Below, in pieces: positions 1 through 5,744 of a DNA stretch of 5,744 bases. The number at the start of each line of letters is the position of its first letter. Positions within the stretch are counted from its first letter, which is position 1. Made by a program: the position numbers and the translations under genes. The notes beneath the pieces were generated by a model. It made no database searches. It worked only from the letters and a program-made list of their open reading frames with translations, and was not told the DNA's origin. The stretch is from Flavobacterium sp. (GTDB lineage Bacteria; Bacteroidota; Bacteroidia; Flavobacteriales; Flavobacteriaceae). The stretch is taken from assembly GCA_004296145.1 (NCBI GenBank), contig SEBM01000270.1, positions 1 through 5,744 of the forward strand, given 5' to 3'.

Positions 1-176
1 TGTGTACTTCCTGTATCAGAATAAATTTCTTTCGACAATTGAGATTATTAATATATAAGGTTACTGTTTAATACAGAACCTGCAATTGATACAGGAATGT
101 ACATTATTAACGTATTATAAGAAGGCTTATTATTTAAAAATCTGATTTAATTTATTAACTATTAAACTCAGTAAAG
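1..176. other. Non-coding leader region left of the acidic-protein gene
   Basis: All three plus-strand frames hit stop codons within about 70 nt of the window edge (for example TAA at 22-24), and the only minus-strand ATG checked (104) gives 18 codons. A short tail of a gene ending at 22-24 cannot be excluded because the window starts here. Apart from the inverted repeat described separately, the region is AT-rich and holds no clear Bacteroidota-type promoter (TTTG / TAnnTTTG) that I can defend. Confidence 0.5.
3..103. repeat. Long imperfect inverted repeat upstream of the acidic-protein gene
   Basis: The left arm, TGTACTTCCTGTATCA at 3-18, is the reverse complement of the right arm, TGATACAGGAATGTACA at 87-103, apart from one extra base in the right arm. 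The arms are separated by 68 nt. A related shorter copy, TAATACAGAA, lies at 69-78 in the same orientation as the right arm. The repeat lies 74 nt before the start codon at 177. It could be a regulator site with distant half-sites, a long stem in an upstream transcript, or the remnant of a small repeat element. The sequence alone does not separate these. Confidence 0.6.
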
Positions 177-656
177 ATGAATACAGAAAATAAAGAAAAT
201 TACGGTTGGGATAATCGTAATTTAAATCAATCGGAAGAGGAAACAAATAATTTATCTGATGCAAATGATGATAATTCAAGTTATGTTGATCAATATCAAA
301 ATGAAGTTGAAAGTAAATATGATCCAAACGATGATACTATCACCAATACAGATGATGCTATTATAAATGAAGAAGAAGAAGAAGAAGATCTGGACGATGC
401 TTTTCTTGATGCTTTGGAAGAAGACGAAGATCCGGATGATGGAATTGACGAATCTGATATTGACGATGATTTAGTAGAAGATTATGATGAAAATGACAGA
501 GATATTAACGATCAGGTTAATTACCAAAAAGATGTCAATGATGAGGAAAATTATCAAAGAGAAAGTTACAGCGCCAGAGATAATCTGGATCTGGAATTTG
601 ATATCGATCAGGATCTTGAAGAAAAAGATCCCGTCAATCATCCAAGAAAATTTTAA
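177..656 (+). CDS. Highly acidic, probably disordered cytoplasmic protein of unknown function
   Basis: I do not recognise a family. The 159-residue product has about 61 Asp/Glu against about 10 Lys/Arg, no Cys, few hydrophobic residues, and no signal peptide or membrane segment. The N-terminal 60 residues are rich in Asn, Asp and Ser. Residues 65-70 are six consecutive Glu, and the core at about 65-105 is almost continuous acid with scattered Leu/Ile/Phe. The C-terminal part (about 106-159) is Asn/Gln/Tyr-rich and ends in a small basic Pro-Arg-Lys-Phe tail. This composition fits an intrinsically disordered cytoplasmic protein, perhaps a polyanionic binder of a basic partner or of metal ions, but that is inference. 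The start at 177 follows TAAAG, with an in-frame stop TAA at 172-174 just upstream. The gene stands alone on the plus strand, convergent with the export operon, and ends before a strong hairpin. Compositional bias makes homology searches unreliable; that it is a real gene is likely. Confidence 0.82.
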   Translation: MNTENKENYGWDNRNLNQSEEETNNLSDANDDNSSYVDQYQNEVESKYDPNDDTITNTDDAIINEEEEEEDLDDAFLDALEEDEDPDDGIDESDIDDDLVEDYDENDRDINDQVNYQKDVNDEENYQRESYSARDNLDLEFDIDQDLEEKDPVNHPRKF

Positions 657-668
657 AATTATGATATA

Positions 669-703
669 AAAAAGCCATTAGTATTTGCAACTAATGGCTT
701 TTT
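669..703. terminator. Bidirectional intrinsic terminator between convergent genes
   Basis: The arms AAAAAGCCATTAG (669-681) and CTAATGGCTTTTT (691-703) are perfectly complementary over 13 bp around a 9-nt spacer, of which the outer T682/A690 can also pair. On the plus strand the hairpin ends in a T tract just after the acidic-protein stop at 656. On the minus strand the left-hand A tract becomes a T tract just after the TolC-family stop at 726. It therefore has the right form to terminate both convergent transcripts. Confidence 0.9.
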
Positions 704-725
704 ACATAACTAAGTAATACAAACA

Positions 726-2123
726 TTAATCCGGATTAGCGAGTATTTTGTACAATTCTGCATTCGAAATATAGAATTGATTTTCTATGCTAATTTGCGA
801 TAACTTCGCGCTCACCAGATTATTTTCTCTTGAATTGATCAGAAATATGGAGCTTTCGCCAAACGAAAACAACTTTTCTTCTGAGTTTAACATCGCCAGA
901 TAATCTTTGACCAGATTATCAATTACTTCTTTTTGTCTTTTTAGTGAAGTAATTTCAGTTTGCTGTGCTTTAATTTTATTTTTCAGCTCCAGTCTTTGCT
1001 GATTGATATCAAACTTTAAATTCTCAATTTTAATTTTAGCAATTTTAAGGTTTCCTCGTTCTTTTCGAAGAAAAATCGGGATACTAAAATCGATATTAAA
1101 CTTATAATCATCTGCATTAAAAGAATCAAAATAAGCAGGTTCTGAAATATAATTGTATCCAACATTGACCTTCGGAAGCAGTAAATTTGCTTTTAACTGT
1201 CTGTTTACTTCTAACATTGACAATTTAGTTTCCAAAGCCAGAATCTTCGGATGTGATTCAAAATTCTCCACATTCACCAGCATTCCATCTGTTTTTAATG
1301 TTTCTTCCAGCGTCTGAATTAAATTTTCTTCCGGTTTTACATTTTCTTCCAATTCTACAGGAACGTTTTCAATCCATAAATAATTAGAAAGATAGAGTTT
1401 TGCTTTTGCCAATTTTAGATTTCCGTTTTCAACATTTAATTGTCTGTTTCTAACTGTAATTTTGGCTTCAATACTATCAATTGCAGGAGAATCTCCTAAT
1501 TCAATTAATTTTTTGACACCCTCAAAACGAGTTCCTGCAAAGCCAAGATATCTTTTATAAAGTTCTGCTTCGTTGTAGCTTTTTCTCCATTCAAAATAAG
1601 CTTCACTTGCTTTGTACAAAACTTCAATTGCTTTAAGTTTTCGATCAGCATCGCTTAGTTTAAGTTGCAGTTTTCCTTCTCTAACATCTGCCATTCGCTG
1701 ATTTATAAATAAACCCTGACCCAGTGAAACACTCAATCCAAGCGAAGTCAAACCAGCATTTGGCGTACGGTTTTGCGGATTATAATATTGCCCGTCTGTA
1801 TCATCAAAACCGGCTTTTATTTCGACTCCGTACCAGGTCGGAATTTTAAAACTGCTGTTTAATAACGAATAATATTCTGTTCCTTTAAACTCTTTTTTAT
1901 TGTAATCAACTTCTATTTTTGGATCAAATCCGCCACGCGCAGCCATAAGTGCAGCCTGAGCCGTACTTACTTCAAGATTTGCCTGTTTTACCAGCGGATG
2001 ATACTTTTTTACGTATCCTAAAAATTCGCTATAACTTAATTCCTCTTTATTAAAATCCTGACTGTATCCATTCAAAAAGCCGAATAAAAATAAAAAGGAA
2101 AACAATTTTATAACTGATTTCAT
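726..2123 (-). CDS. TolC-family outer-membrane efflux/secretion channel
   Basis: Predicted outer-membrane factor that gives the exit duct for the ABC-HlyD pair encoded just upstream. From the preferred start it has 465 residues, normal for the family. Residues 1-22 form a Sec signal peptide (Lys-containing n-region, Phe/Leu-rich core, ending Gly-Tyr-Ser-Gln). The family's internal duplication is visible. The first repeat has a His-Pro pair at 42-43 followed by a long Ala-rich helix and a Pro-Lys-Ile beta segment (about 68-74). The second has Ser-His-Pro at 290-292, a long helix and Pro-Lys-Val-Asn-Val near 317. Long charged helices fill the rest, to near the C-terminus. Start choice: ATG at 2123 lies one base after the adaptor stop (TAAAATG) and gives a compact signal peptide. 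An in-frame ATG at 2144 would add seven mostly basic residues and overlap the adaptor by 20 bp; its GGAG lies directly against the ATG, too close to act normally. The gene ends 23 bp from the terminator hairpin and is last in the operon. Confidence 0.94.
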   Translation of the reverse strand: MKSVIKLFSFLFLFGFLNGYSQDFNKEELSYSEFLGYVKKYHPLVKQANLEVSTAQAALMAARGGFDPKIEVDYNKKEFKGTEYYSLLNSSFKIPTWYGVEIKAGFDDTDGQYYNPQNRTPNAGLTSLGLSVSLGQGLFINQRMADVREGKLQLKLSDADRKLKAIEVLYKASEAYFEWRKSYNEAELYKRYLGFAGTRFEGVKKLIELGDSPAIDSIEAKITVRNRQLNVENGNLKLAKAKLYLSNYLWIENVPVELEENVKPEENLIQTLEETLKTDGMLVNVENFESHPKILALETKLSMLEVNRQLKANLLLPKVNVGYNYISEPAYFDSFNADDYKFNIDFSIPIFLRKERGNLKIAKIKIENLKFDINQQRLELKNKIKAQQTEITSLKRQKEVIDNLVKDYLAMLNSEEKLFSFGESSIFLINSRENNLVSAKLSQISIENQFYISNAELYKILANPD

Positions 2124-2124
2124 T

Positions 2125-3477
2125 TTATTTTTTCTTCTTTTCATCTCCTTCTTTTTCTACTGACTTATAATAGTTTGGCGGGAAACCATTTAGATTTCTC
2201 CATATTTCATATCCAACCGAAACAGTTTCCAGCAAAGCAATACTTTGTGCTCCTGCTCCAATGCTCAGTTCTTTTGGCCATTTGTGATCTCTGCCTTCCG
2301 GCGAAATAAGTACTCTGTATTTTCCATTTGCACTGATAAAATTTTCGATCGCCACTACTTTTCCACCATAAGTTCCGTATGACAATCCCGGCCATCCTGA
2401 AAATACAATTCTTGGCCAACCGTCAAACCAAACACGGACTTTTGCACCACGATGCACCAACGGAAGATCGATAGGATCTACAAACGTTTCTACTGCAATA
2501 TCATAAGCGGCAGGCATAATGCTTACAATTGGCGTTCCTTCTTTGATTGTTTCACCAAGTCCAGCTAGTAAAGCACGGTTTACATACCCGCTTTGAGGCG
2601 CCGTGATATAATACAACCCATTTCTGATACTGTAATTCACATATTGATTTTGCAATTTATTTACCTGTGCTTCCGTATCATATTGTGTACTTAAGGCTGT
2701 AAATTTGTCGCTTCTTGATTTTGAGATTTTTTCAGAATATTCAGCCGTAATACGGTTGATCTCTACTTTGGCATTTATAAGTTCATTTTTACTGCTCAAA
2801 AGTTTATTTTGCTGCGTAATAATATAAGCCTCAGATTCCTGAAGTTTCAGTCGTTTCTGTTCAACATCAGTAAGCGGTTTCAGACCTTCTTTGTTAAGCG
2901 CAGTTGAACGGCCAAATTGTGTCTGGGCGATTTTTAATTGCGTTTTTACCGCTTCAAGATCCATACTGTCACTTTTGATTTTCAGTTGGGCTTGTTTTAT
3001 TTTATTCTGCGCCTGCTGCAATTTTAGTTCTCTTTCTGTATTCAGCGATTTTGCCTGAACATCAAGTGAGTTTACTTTATCTCCGTAAGATTCAACTGCC
3101 ATTTTTTTAGCGTCGACTTGTTGTTTTGTATTGCCGACAAGATTAGGATCCAAGTAGTCTTCTTTTACTTCTGAAATAAAAACTATTGTATCTCCTTTTT
3201 TTACATAATCACCTTCTTTTACAAACCATTTTTCAATTCTTCCGGCAATGGCATTGTGCACTGTTTGTGGTCTTTGATCTGGTTTTAAAGTCGTTACAGA
3301 ACCACTTCCCGAAATATTTTGTGTCCACGGAAGGAAAAGGCAGGCAATCAGAAAAATCAAAAATCCTACTATGACCCTGTTCAGGATTTTATAGTGTGGT
3401 CTTCGGGCAACGCTTGTTATCGATTTGTATTTGCCCGGAGTTATAAGTACATTGTTATCTTTAGATATATTGAGCAT
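2125..3477 (-). CDS. HlyD-family periplasmic adaptor (membrane fusion protein)
   Basis: Predicted adaptor bridging the inner-membrane ABC exporter and the TolC-type channel. The 450-residue protein has a short cytoplasmic N-terminus with several basic residues, one membrane helix at about 33-50, then the first half of a biotinyl-lipoyl-like domain at about 71-103 (Gly-Arg-Ile-Glu-Lys-Trp...Glu-Gly-Asp...Lys-Lys-Gly-Asp). A long Lys/Gln/Leu-rich coiled-coil hairpin covers about 115-282. The second lipoyl half is at about 286-322 (Ala-Pro-Gln-Ser-Gly-Tyr-Val...Lys-Glu-Gly-Thr-Pro), followed by beta-barrel and membrane-proximal segments at about 325-420. Residues 350-372 are unusually Trp/Gly-rich, and the protein ends in a Lys-rich tail that overlaps the alternative TolC start. 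It begins 2 nt after the ABC stop, so translation is probably coupled. The uncleaved N-terminal helix and long hairpin fit type I secretion/HlyD adaptors better than lipoprotein RND adaptors, which carry a lipobox. Confidence 0.95.
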   Translation of the reverse strand: MLNISKDNNVLITPGKYKSITSVARRPHYKILNRVIVGFLIFLIACLFLPWTQNISGSGSVTTLKPDQRPQTVHNAIAGRIEKWFVKEGDYVKKGDTIVFISEVKEDYLDPNLVGNTKQQVDAKKMAVESYGDKVNSLDVQAKSLNTERELKLQQAQNKIKQAQLKIKSDSMDLEAVKTQLKIAQTQFGRSTALNKEGLKPLTDVEQKRLKLQESEAYIITQQNKLLSSKNELINAKVEINRITAEYSEKISKSRSDKFTALSTQYDTEAQVNKLQNQYVNYSIRNGLYYITAPQSGYVNRALLAGLGETIKEGTPIVSIMPAAYDIAVETFVDPIDLPLVHRGAKVRVWFDGWPRIVFSGWPGLSYGTYGGKVVAIENFISANGKYRVLISPEGRDHKWPKELSIGAGAQSIALLETVSVGYEIWRNLNGFPPNYYKSVEKEGDEKKKK

Positions 3478-3479
3478 AA

Positions 3480-5135
3480 TTAAAGCTTTATGTCGTTAAT
3501 AATTTTTCCGTCATCAATCGTAATCATACGGGTGCATTTGTCCTTCCAGATATCATTTTTAGAAGTGACAATTACCGTCCAGTCATTTTTATCAGAAAGT
3601 AAAAAATCAACAATTTGACCAGAAGTCTGTTCGTCCATTTTGTCAACAGGATCTTCCAGGAATAATATATTTGGTTTATGAACGATACTGCGCGCCAGTA
3701 ATATTTTCTGGACATCAGAGGCAGAAAGTTCGTTTCCTCCCGGATGGATTTGATTTTCAAGTCCGTTCGGGAAAGTTTTGATATATGGAGTCAGACAAAC
3801 ATTATCCAGAGCCCATTTTAAATCATCGCTGTTGATGGTACTATTTCCAAAAACAACATTCTCACGAATGGTACCTGCAAAAAGGGCATCGCCTTCCATA
3901 AATGTACCTGCCTGAGCTCTGTATGCATCTTCGTCAAGACGGTTCATATAATTATCAGTCACATACATAGCACCGCTTTCTGGTTCTAATAATCCGGAAA
4001 GTAATCGTAATAATGTACTTTTTCCGGCACCGTTTGTTCCTGTCAGTAGTATTTTTTCGCCCTGAGCGATTTTCAGGTTTATATTTTTGAGTGATTTTTT
4101 ATTATAACCCGGATAATTATAAGCGATACTATCTGTTTCTATAGTAATTCCGGTTTCGGTGATGTCTGATGTTTGCGGAATACAGGCAATTTCTAAATCT
4201 GTTACCTGACCGATTTTTTCTAGTGAAGTAAGTACATCATAAAAAGATTCCAGTCCGAAAATAATTTTTTCTACAGAATTGATAAGCAACACAATAACAA
4301 TTTCAGCCGCTACAAACTGCCCAATATTCATTTGATGGTGAATTACCAGAAAACCACCAATAGATAAAAGGGCAGCCGTAACAATTACTTTAAAAATAGT
4401 GAGCTGAATATATTGTTTTTTCATTACCTGAAAGTGTTTTTCGCGGTAATTAACGTATTCACTTACATAGCCGTCATTTCTGTTTAAGGCATATTCGAAT
4501 CCGCTTTTTTTACGGAAACTTTCGCGGTTGCGCGCAATTTCCTGAAGCCAGGCAGCTACTTTGTATTTAAATTTTGATTCGTTAAGACTGGTTTCCAAAC
4601 CGTCTCTATAAGAGAATTTAAAAATGATATATAAAATAGCGATAAAGAAAAGGCCGATAACCATAAAGAAAGAATGGTACAAAACCAGTAAAATAATCCC
4701 CAGACCCACCTGTAGAAAAGCGGTACAAAAATCTAATAATAGTTTTGCTGTTCCTTTTTGCACCATAAGTGTATCAAAGAAACGGTTTGCTTTTTCGGGC
4801 GCATATTCTGAATACATTTCTTTGAATTTAATCAAAGGCATTCTGTAAGCGAATTCAAAAGAAGAACGAACGAAAATGCGTTGTTGCAGGTTTTCGACTA
4901 TGCGAAGTTGTAAAATGACTAATATGCCACCAAAACCAACTCCGATTGTAACCAAAAATACAAGAACAATCCAGGAAACACTAAGCTGTCCGCTCTGGAT
5001 AAAATTAATAATAGCCTGGATTCCCAAAGGCAGTGAAAGGTTGACCAAACCAGCAAAAGCGGCATAAAACACAATTTGATATACGTCGCGCTTGTCTAGT
5101 TTTAATAAATTAAAAAAACGTTTAAGTGGAGTCAT
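3480..5135 (-). CDS. ABC exporter half-transporter (membrane domain fused to ATPase) with non-canonical ATPase motifs
   Basis: Inner-membrane ABC exporter subunit of 551 residues, first gene of the three-gene export unit. The exporter membrane domain covers about 1-310, with helices at roughly 18-43, 53-78, 131-150, 155-173, 244-265 and 271-293. The ATPase domain covers about 328-551. An A-loop Tyr (341, in Tyr-Pro-Gly) and a perfect Walker A (Gly-Thr-Asn-Gly-Ala-Gly-Lys-Ser, 366-373) are present. The other motifs deviate: Q-loop Gln is Glu414, the signature is Leu-Ser-Ala-Ser-Asp (470-474), Walker B Asp is Glu494, the catalytic Glu is Asp495, the D-loop is Asp-Lys-Met-Asp (498-501), and the H-loop His is Lys526. 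The reading frame is open throughout, so this is not simple decay. There is no N-terminal C39 peptidase domain, unlike bacteriocin-type exporters of about 700 residues. ATP binding is likely; hydrolysis may be slow or need a partner subunit. Substrate unknown. The start at 5135 gives a normal amphipathic N-terminus ahead of helix 1. Confidence 0.95.
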   Translation of the reverse strand: MTPLKRFFNLLKLDKRDVYQIVFYAAFAGLVNLSLPLGIQAIINFIQSGQLSVSWIVLVFLVTIGVGFGGILVILQLRIVENLQQRIFVRSSFEFAYRMPLIKFKEMYSEYAPEKANRFFDTLMVQKGTAKLLLDFCTAFLQVGLGIILLVLYHSFFMVIGLFFIAILYIIFKFSYRDGLETSLNESKFKYKVAAWLQEIARNRESFRKKSGFEYALNRNDGYVSEYVNYREKHFQVMKKQYIQLTIFKVIVTAALLSIGGFLVIHHQMNIGQFVAAEIVIVLLINSVEKIIFGLESFYDVLTSLEKIGQVTDLEIACIPQTSDITETGITIETDSIAYNYPGYNKKSLKNINLKIAQGEKILLTGTNGAGKSTLLRLLSGLLEPESGAMYVTDNYMNRLDEDAYRAQAGTFMEGDALFAGTIRENVVFGNSTINSDDLKWALDNVCLTPYIKTFPNGLENQIHPGGNELSASDVQKILLARSIVHKPNILFLEDPVDKMDEQTSGQIVDFLLSDKNDWTVIVTSKNDIWKDKCTRMITIDDGKIINDIKL

Positions 5136-5225
5136 GAATTTATTGTAAATACAAGATTAATAGATATATACGGCAAACACCATAGCATGGATGTCAGAAT
5201 TTCTTCTAAAATTAAAAAAAAATAT
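5136..5225. other. 90-bp spacer between small membrane/exported protein gene and ABC exporter gene
   Basis: Both flanking genes read on the minus strand. The spacer has a run of nine A on the plus strand (5214-5222, a T tract in the transcript) soon after the upstream stop at 5226, but no GC-rich stem precedes it, so a terminator is not convincing. A short palindrome, CCATAGCATGG, lies at 5180-5190. The small upstream gene could be co-transcribed with the export operon, or the operon could start from a promoter in this spacer; the sequence does not decide. Confidence 0.4.
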
Positions 5226-5630
5226 CTATATCAGTATTTGTGGAGGAGGTAAATGAATTTTACCATGAAATCCGAAGGAAAAAATAGGATTGTCAATATA
5301 GTTTTTTCCCGCAGTTTCGATCTGAAAATCGATGTAATGCAAGGAAGCGTCTAAAGGAACCAGATAATCCAATGACGGAATTCCTTTGGCAAGTTTGGTT
5401 GTTTTGCAATCTTTTGTTTTAGTATCTACTTCTTCTTCTGTGATTGCGTCACATTTAAATATTTTCTTTAGAAAATTACATGTCATTCCTGATACCGAAT
5501 GTTGTCCGGCATTGTCATTTATGATCAGCCCAAAAGTGTTGGCGATGTTTATACTGCTCATTAAAAAATAGCCAATTAGTAACACCTGAAGGCATTTGCA
5601 TAAAAGACTATTTTTTATTTTGTTGAGCAT
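5226..5630 (-). CDS. Small exported or membrane-anchored protein of unknown function
   Basis: I do not recognise a family. The 134-residue product starts with a Lys-containing n-region and a hydrophobic stretch at about 9-31, which could be a signal peptide or a single membrane anchor; no clear cleavage site stands out. Five Cys are present (11, 13, 51, 60, 74), two of them before or within the hydrophobic segment, so a disulphide between some of the last three is possible if that part is periplasmic. A Glu/Asp/Lys-rich stretch at about 61-82 is followed by a Leu/Ile/Phe/Tyr-rich part and a C-terminus with His-Leu-Pro-Pro-Pro-Gln (126-131). It lies 90 bp upstream of the ABC exporter gene in the same direction with no convincing terminator between, so it may be an accessory or cargo protein of that system; this rests on position only. 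The start at 5630 is the first Met before the hydrophobic segment; no Shine-Dalgarno is seen. The stop is TAG. Probably a real gene, less certain than its neighbours. Confidence 0.72.
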   Translation of the reverse strand: MLNKIKNSLLCKCLQVLLIGYFLMSSINIANTFGLIINDNAGQHSVSGMTCNFLKKIFKCDAITEEEVDTKTKDCKTTKLAKGIPSLDYLVPLDASLHYIDFQIETAGKNYIDNPIFSFGFHGKIHLPPPQILI

Positions 5631-5649
5631 TTGTCTAAAAATTCTAAGT

Positions 5650-5677
5650 GCGCAATTTAAAACTAAATTTTCAGCGC
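5650..5677. other. Possible imperfect hairpin in the leader of the small exported-protein gene
   Basis: The left arm GCGCAATTTA (5650-5659) can pair with TAAATT (5664-5669) plus GCGC (5674-5677) around an AAAC loop, with a 4-nt bulge at 5670-5673. It lies 20-47 nt upstream of the start at 5630. It could be a leader structure or chance pairing in AT-rich DNA. Confidence 0.3.
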
Positions 5678-5678
5678 T

Positions 5679-5697
5679 ACATTAGAGGAACATTAGA
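5679..5697. repeat. Two direct repeats, 11-bp period, upstream of the small exported-protein gene
   Basis: ACATTAGA occurs at 5679-5686 and again at 5690-5697, so the copies start 11 bp apart, about one helical turn. They lie about 50-67 bp upstream of the minus-strand start at 5630. An 11-bp direct-repeat period is the arrangement bound by PhoB/OmpR-type response regulators, so this is a possible operator, though eight-base copies in AT-rich DNA can also arise by chance. Confidence 0.4.
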
Positions 5698-5744
5698 ATT
5701 TGATGTTTTTACAAAACTCAAACAACTAATAATCAGTTATTTAA

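Noticed and set aside
130..327. Minus-strand open frame of 65 codons overlapping the acidic gene
   Set aside because: It is the antisense shadow of Asn/Asp-rich codons and has a His/Tyr/Leu-rich product with no independent support.
258..456. EF-hand or dockerin-like calcium loops in the acidic protein (Asp-rich stretches)
   Set aside because: Near residues 83-90 the Gly does not fall at loop position 6 after D-x-D-x-D, and no flanking helices are evident; the Asp content alone explains the resemblance.
4624..5067. Plus-strand open frames of 74 and 63 codons inside the ABC exporter gene
   Set aside because: They are antisense to well-supported transmembrane-domain coding sequence and show no family features.
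3480..5135. ABC gene as a pseudogene because of the degenerate motifs
   Set aside because: The frame is full length, Walker A and membrane helices are well kept, and it is tightly coupled to intact adaptor and channel genes.
5152..5177. Possible minus-strand Bacteroidota promoter before the ABC gene (TTTG at 5177-5174, TAATCTTG at 5159-5152)
   Set aside because: The spacer is only 14 bp, shorter than usual for this promoter type, the -7 element has a mismatch, and the implied leader would be about 10 nt.
5213..5232. T tract on the minus strand after the small gene as an intrinsic terminator
   Set aside because: Only AT-rich sequence precedes the tract; no stable stem is present.
5242..5354. 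Plus-strand small ORF (33 codons, ATG at 5253) with a perfect GGAGGAGG just upstream
   Set aside because: It is antisense to the C-terminus of the small exported protein; the purine run is simply the complement of its Pro-Pro-Pro codons, and this lineage rarely uses strong Shine-Dalgarno sites.

Overview
The window looks like chromosomal DNA from a Bacteroidota member, most probably Flavobacteriaceae (Flavobacterium-like). The DNA is AT-rich, most starts lack a well-placed Shine-Dalgarno sequence, intergenic spacers are short and A/T-rich, and the exporter proteins have a flavobacterial flavour (for example an outer-membrane protein whose signal peptide ends in ...GYSQ). This assignment is inferred from composition and style, not from a database match.

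Layout. Positions 1-176 are non-coding leader DNA with a long imperfect inverted repeat. Positions 177-656 (+) encode a very acidic, probably disordered 159-residue protein of unknown function. A strong hairpin with A and T tracts (about 669-703) lies between this gene and the convergent minus-strand operon, and could terminate transcription from both sides. On the minus strand, read from right to left, come a small membrane-anchored or exported protein of unknown function (5630-5226), an ABC exporter half-transporter (5135-3480), a HlyD-type periplasmic adaptor (3477-2125) and a TolC-type outer-membrane factor (2123-726). The last three are separated by 2 nt and 1 nt, so they almost certainly form one transcription unit encoding a complete inner-membrane-to-outer-membrane export machine (type I secretion-like).

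The main surprise is the ATPase domain of the ABC protein. Its A-loop tyrosine and Walker A are intact. The Q-loop Gln is Glu, the LSGGQ signature is LSASD, the Walker B Asp and catalytic Glu appear as Glu-Asp, and the H-loop His is Lys. Within this operon it is the only ABC subunit, so a homodimer would have two non-canonical ATP sites. The transporter has no N-terminal C39 peptidase domain and no recognisable cargo gene lies in the window, so its substrate is unknown. The small upstream protein is the only linked candidate accessory or cargo, and that link rests on position and orientation alone.

No tRNA, rRNA, CRISPR array, insertion sequence or phage gene was recognised.
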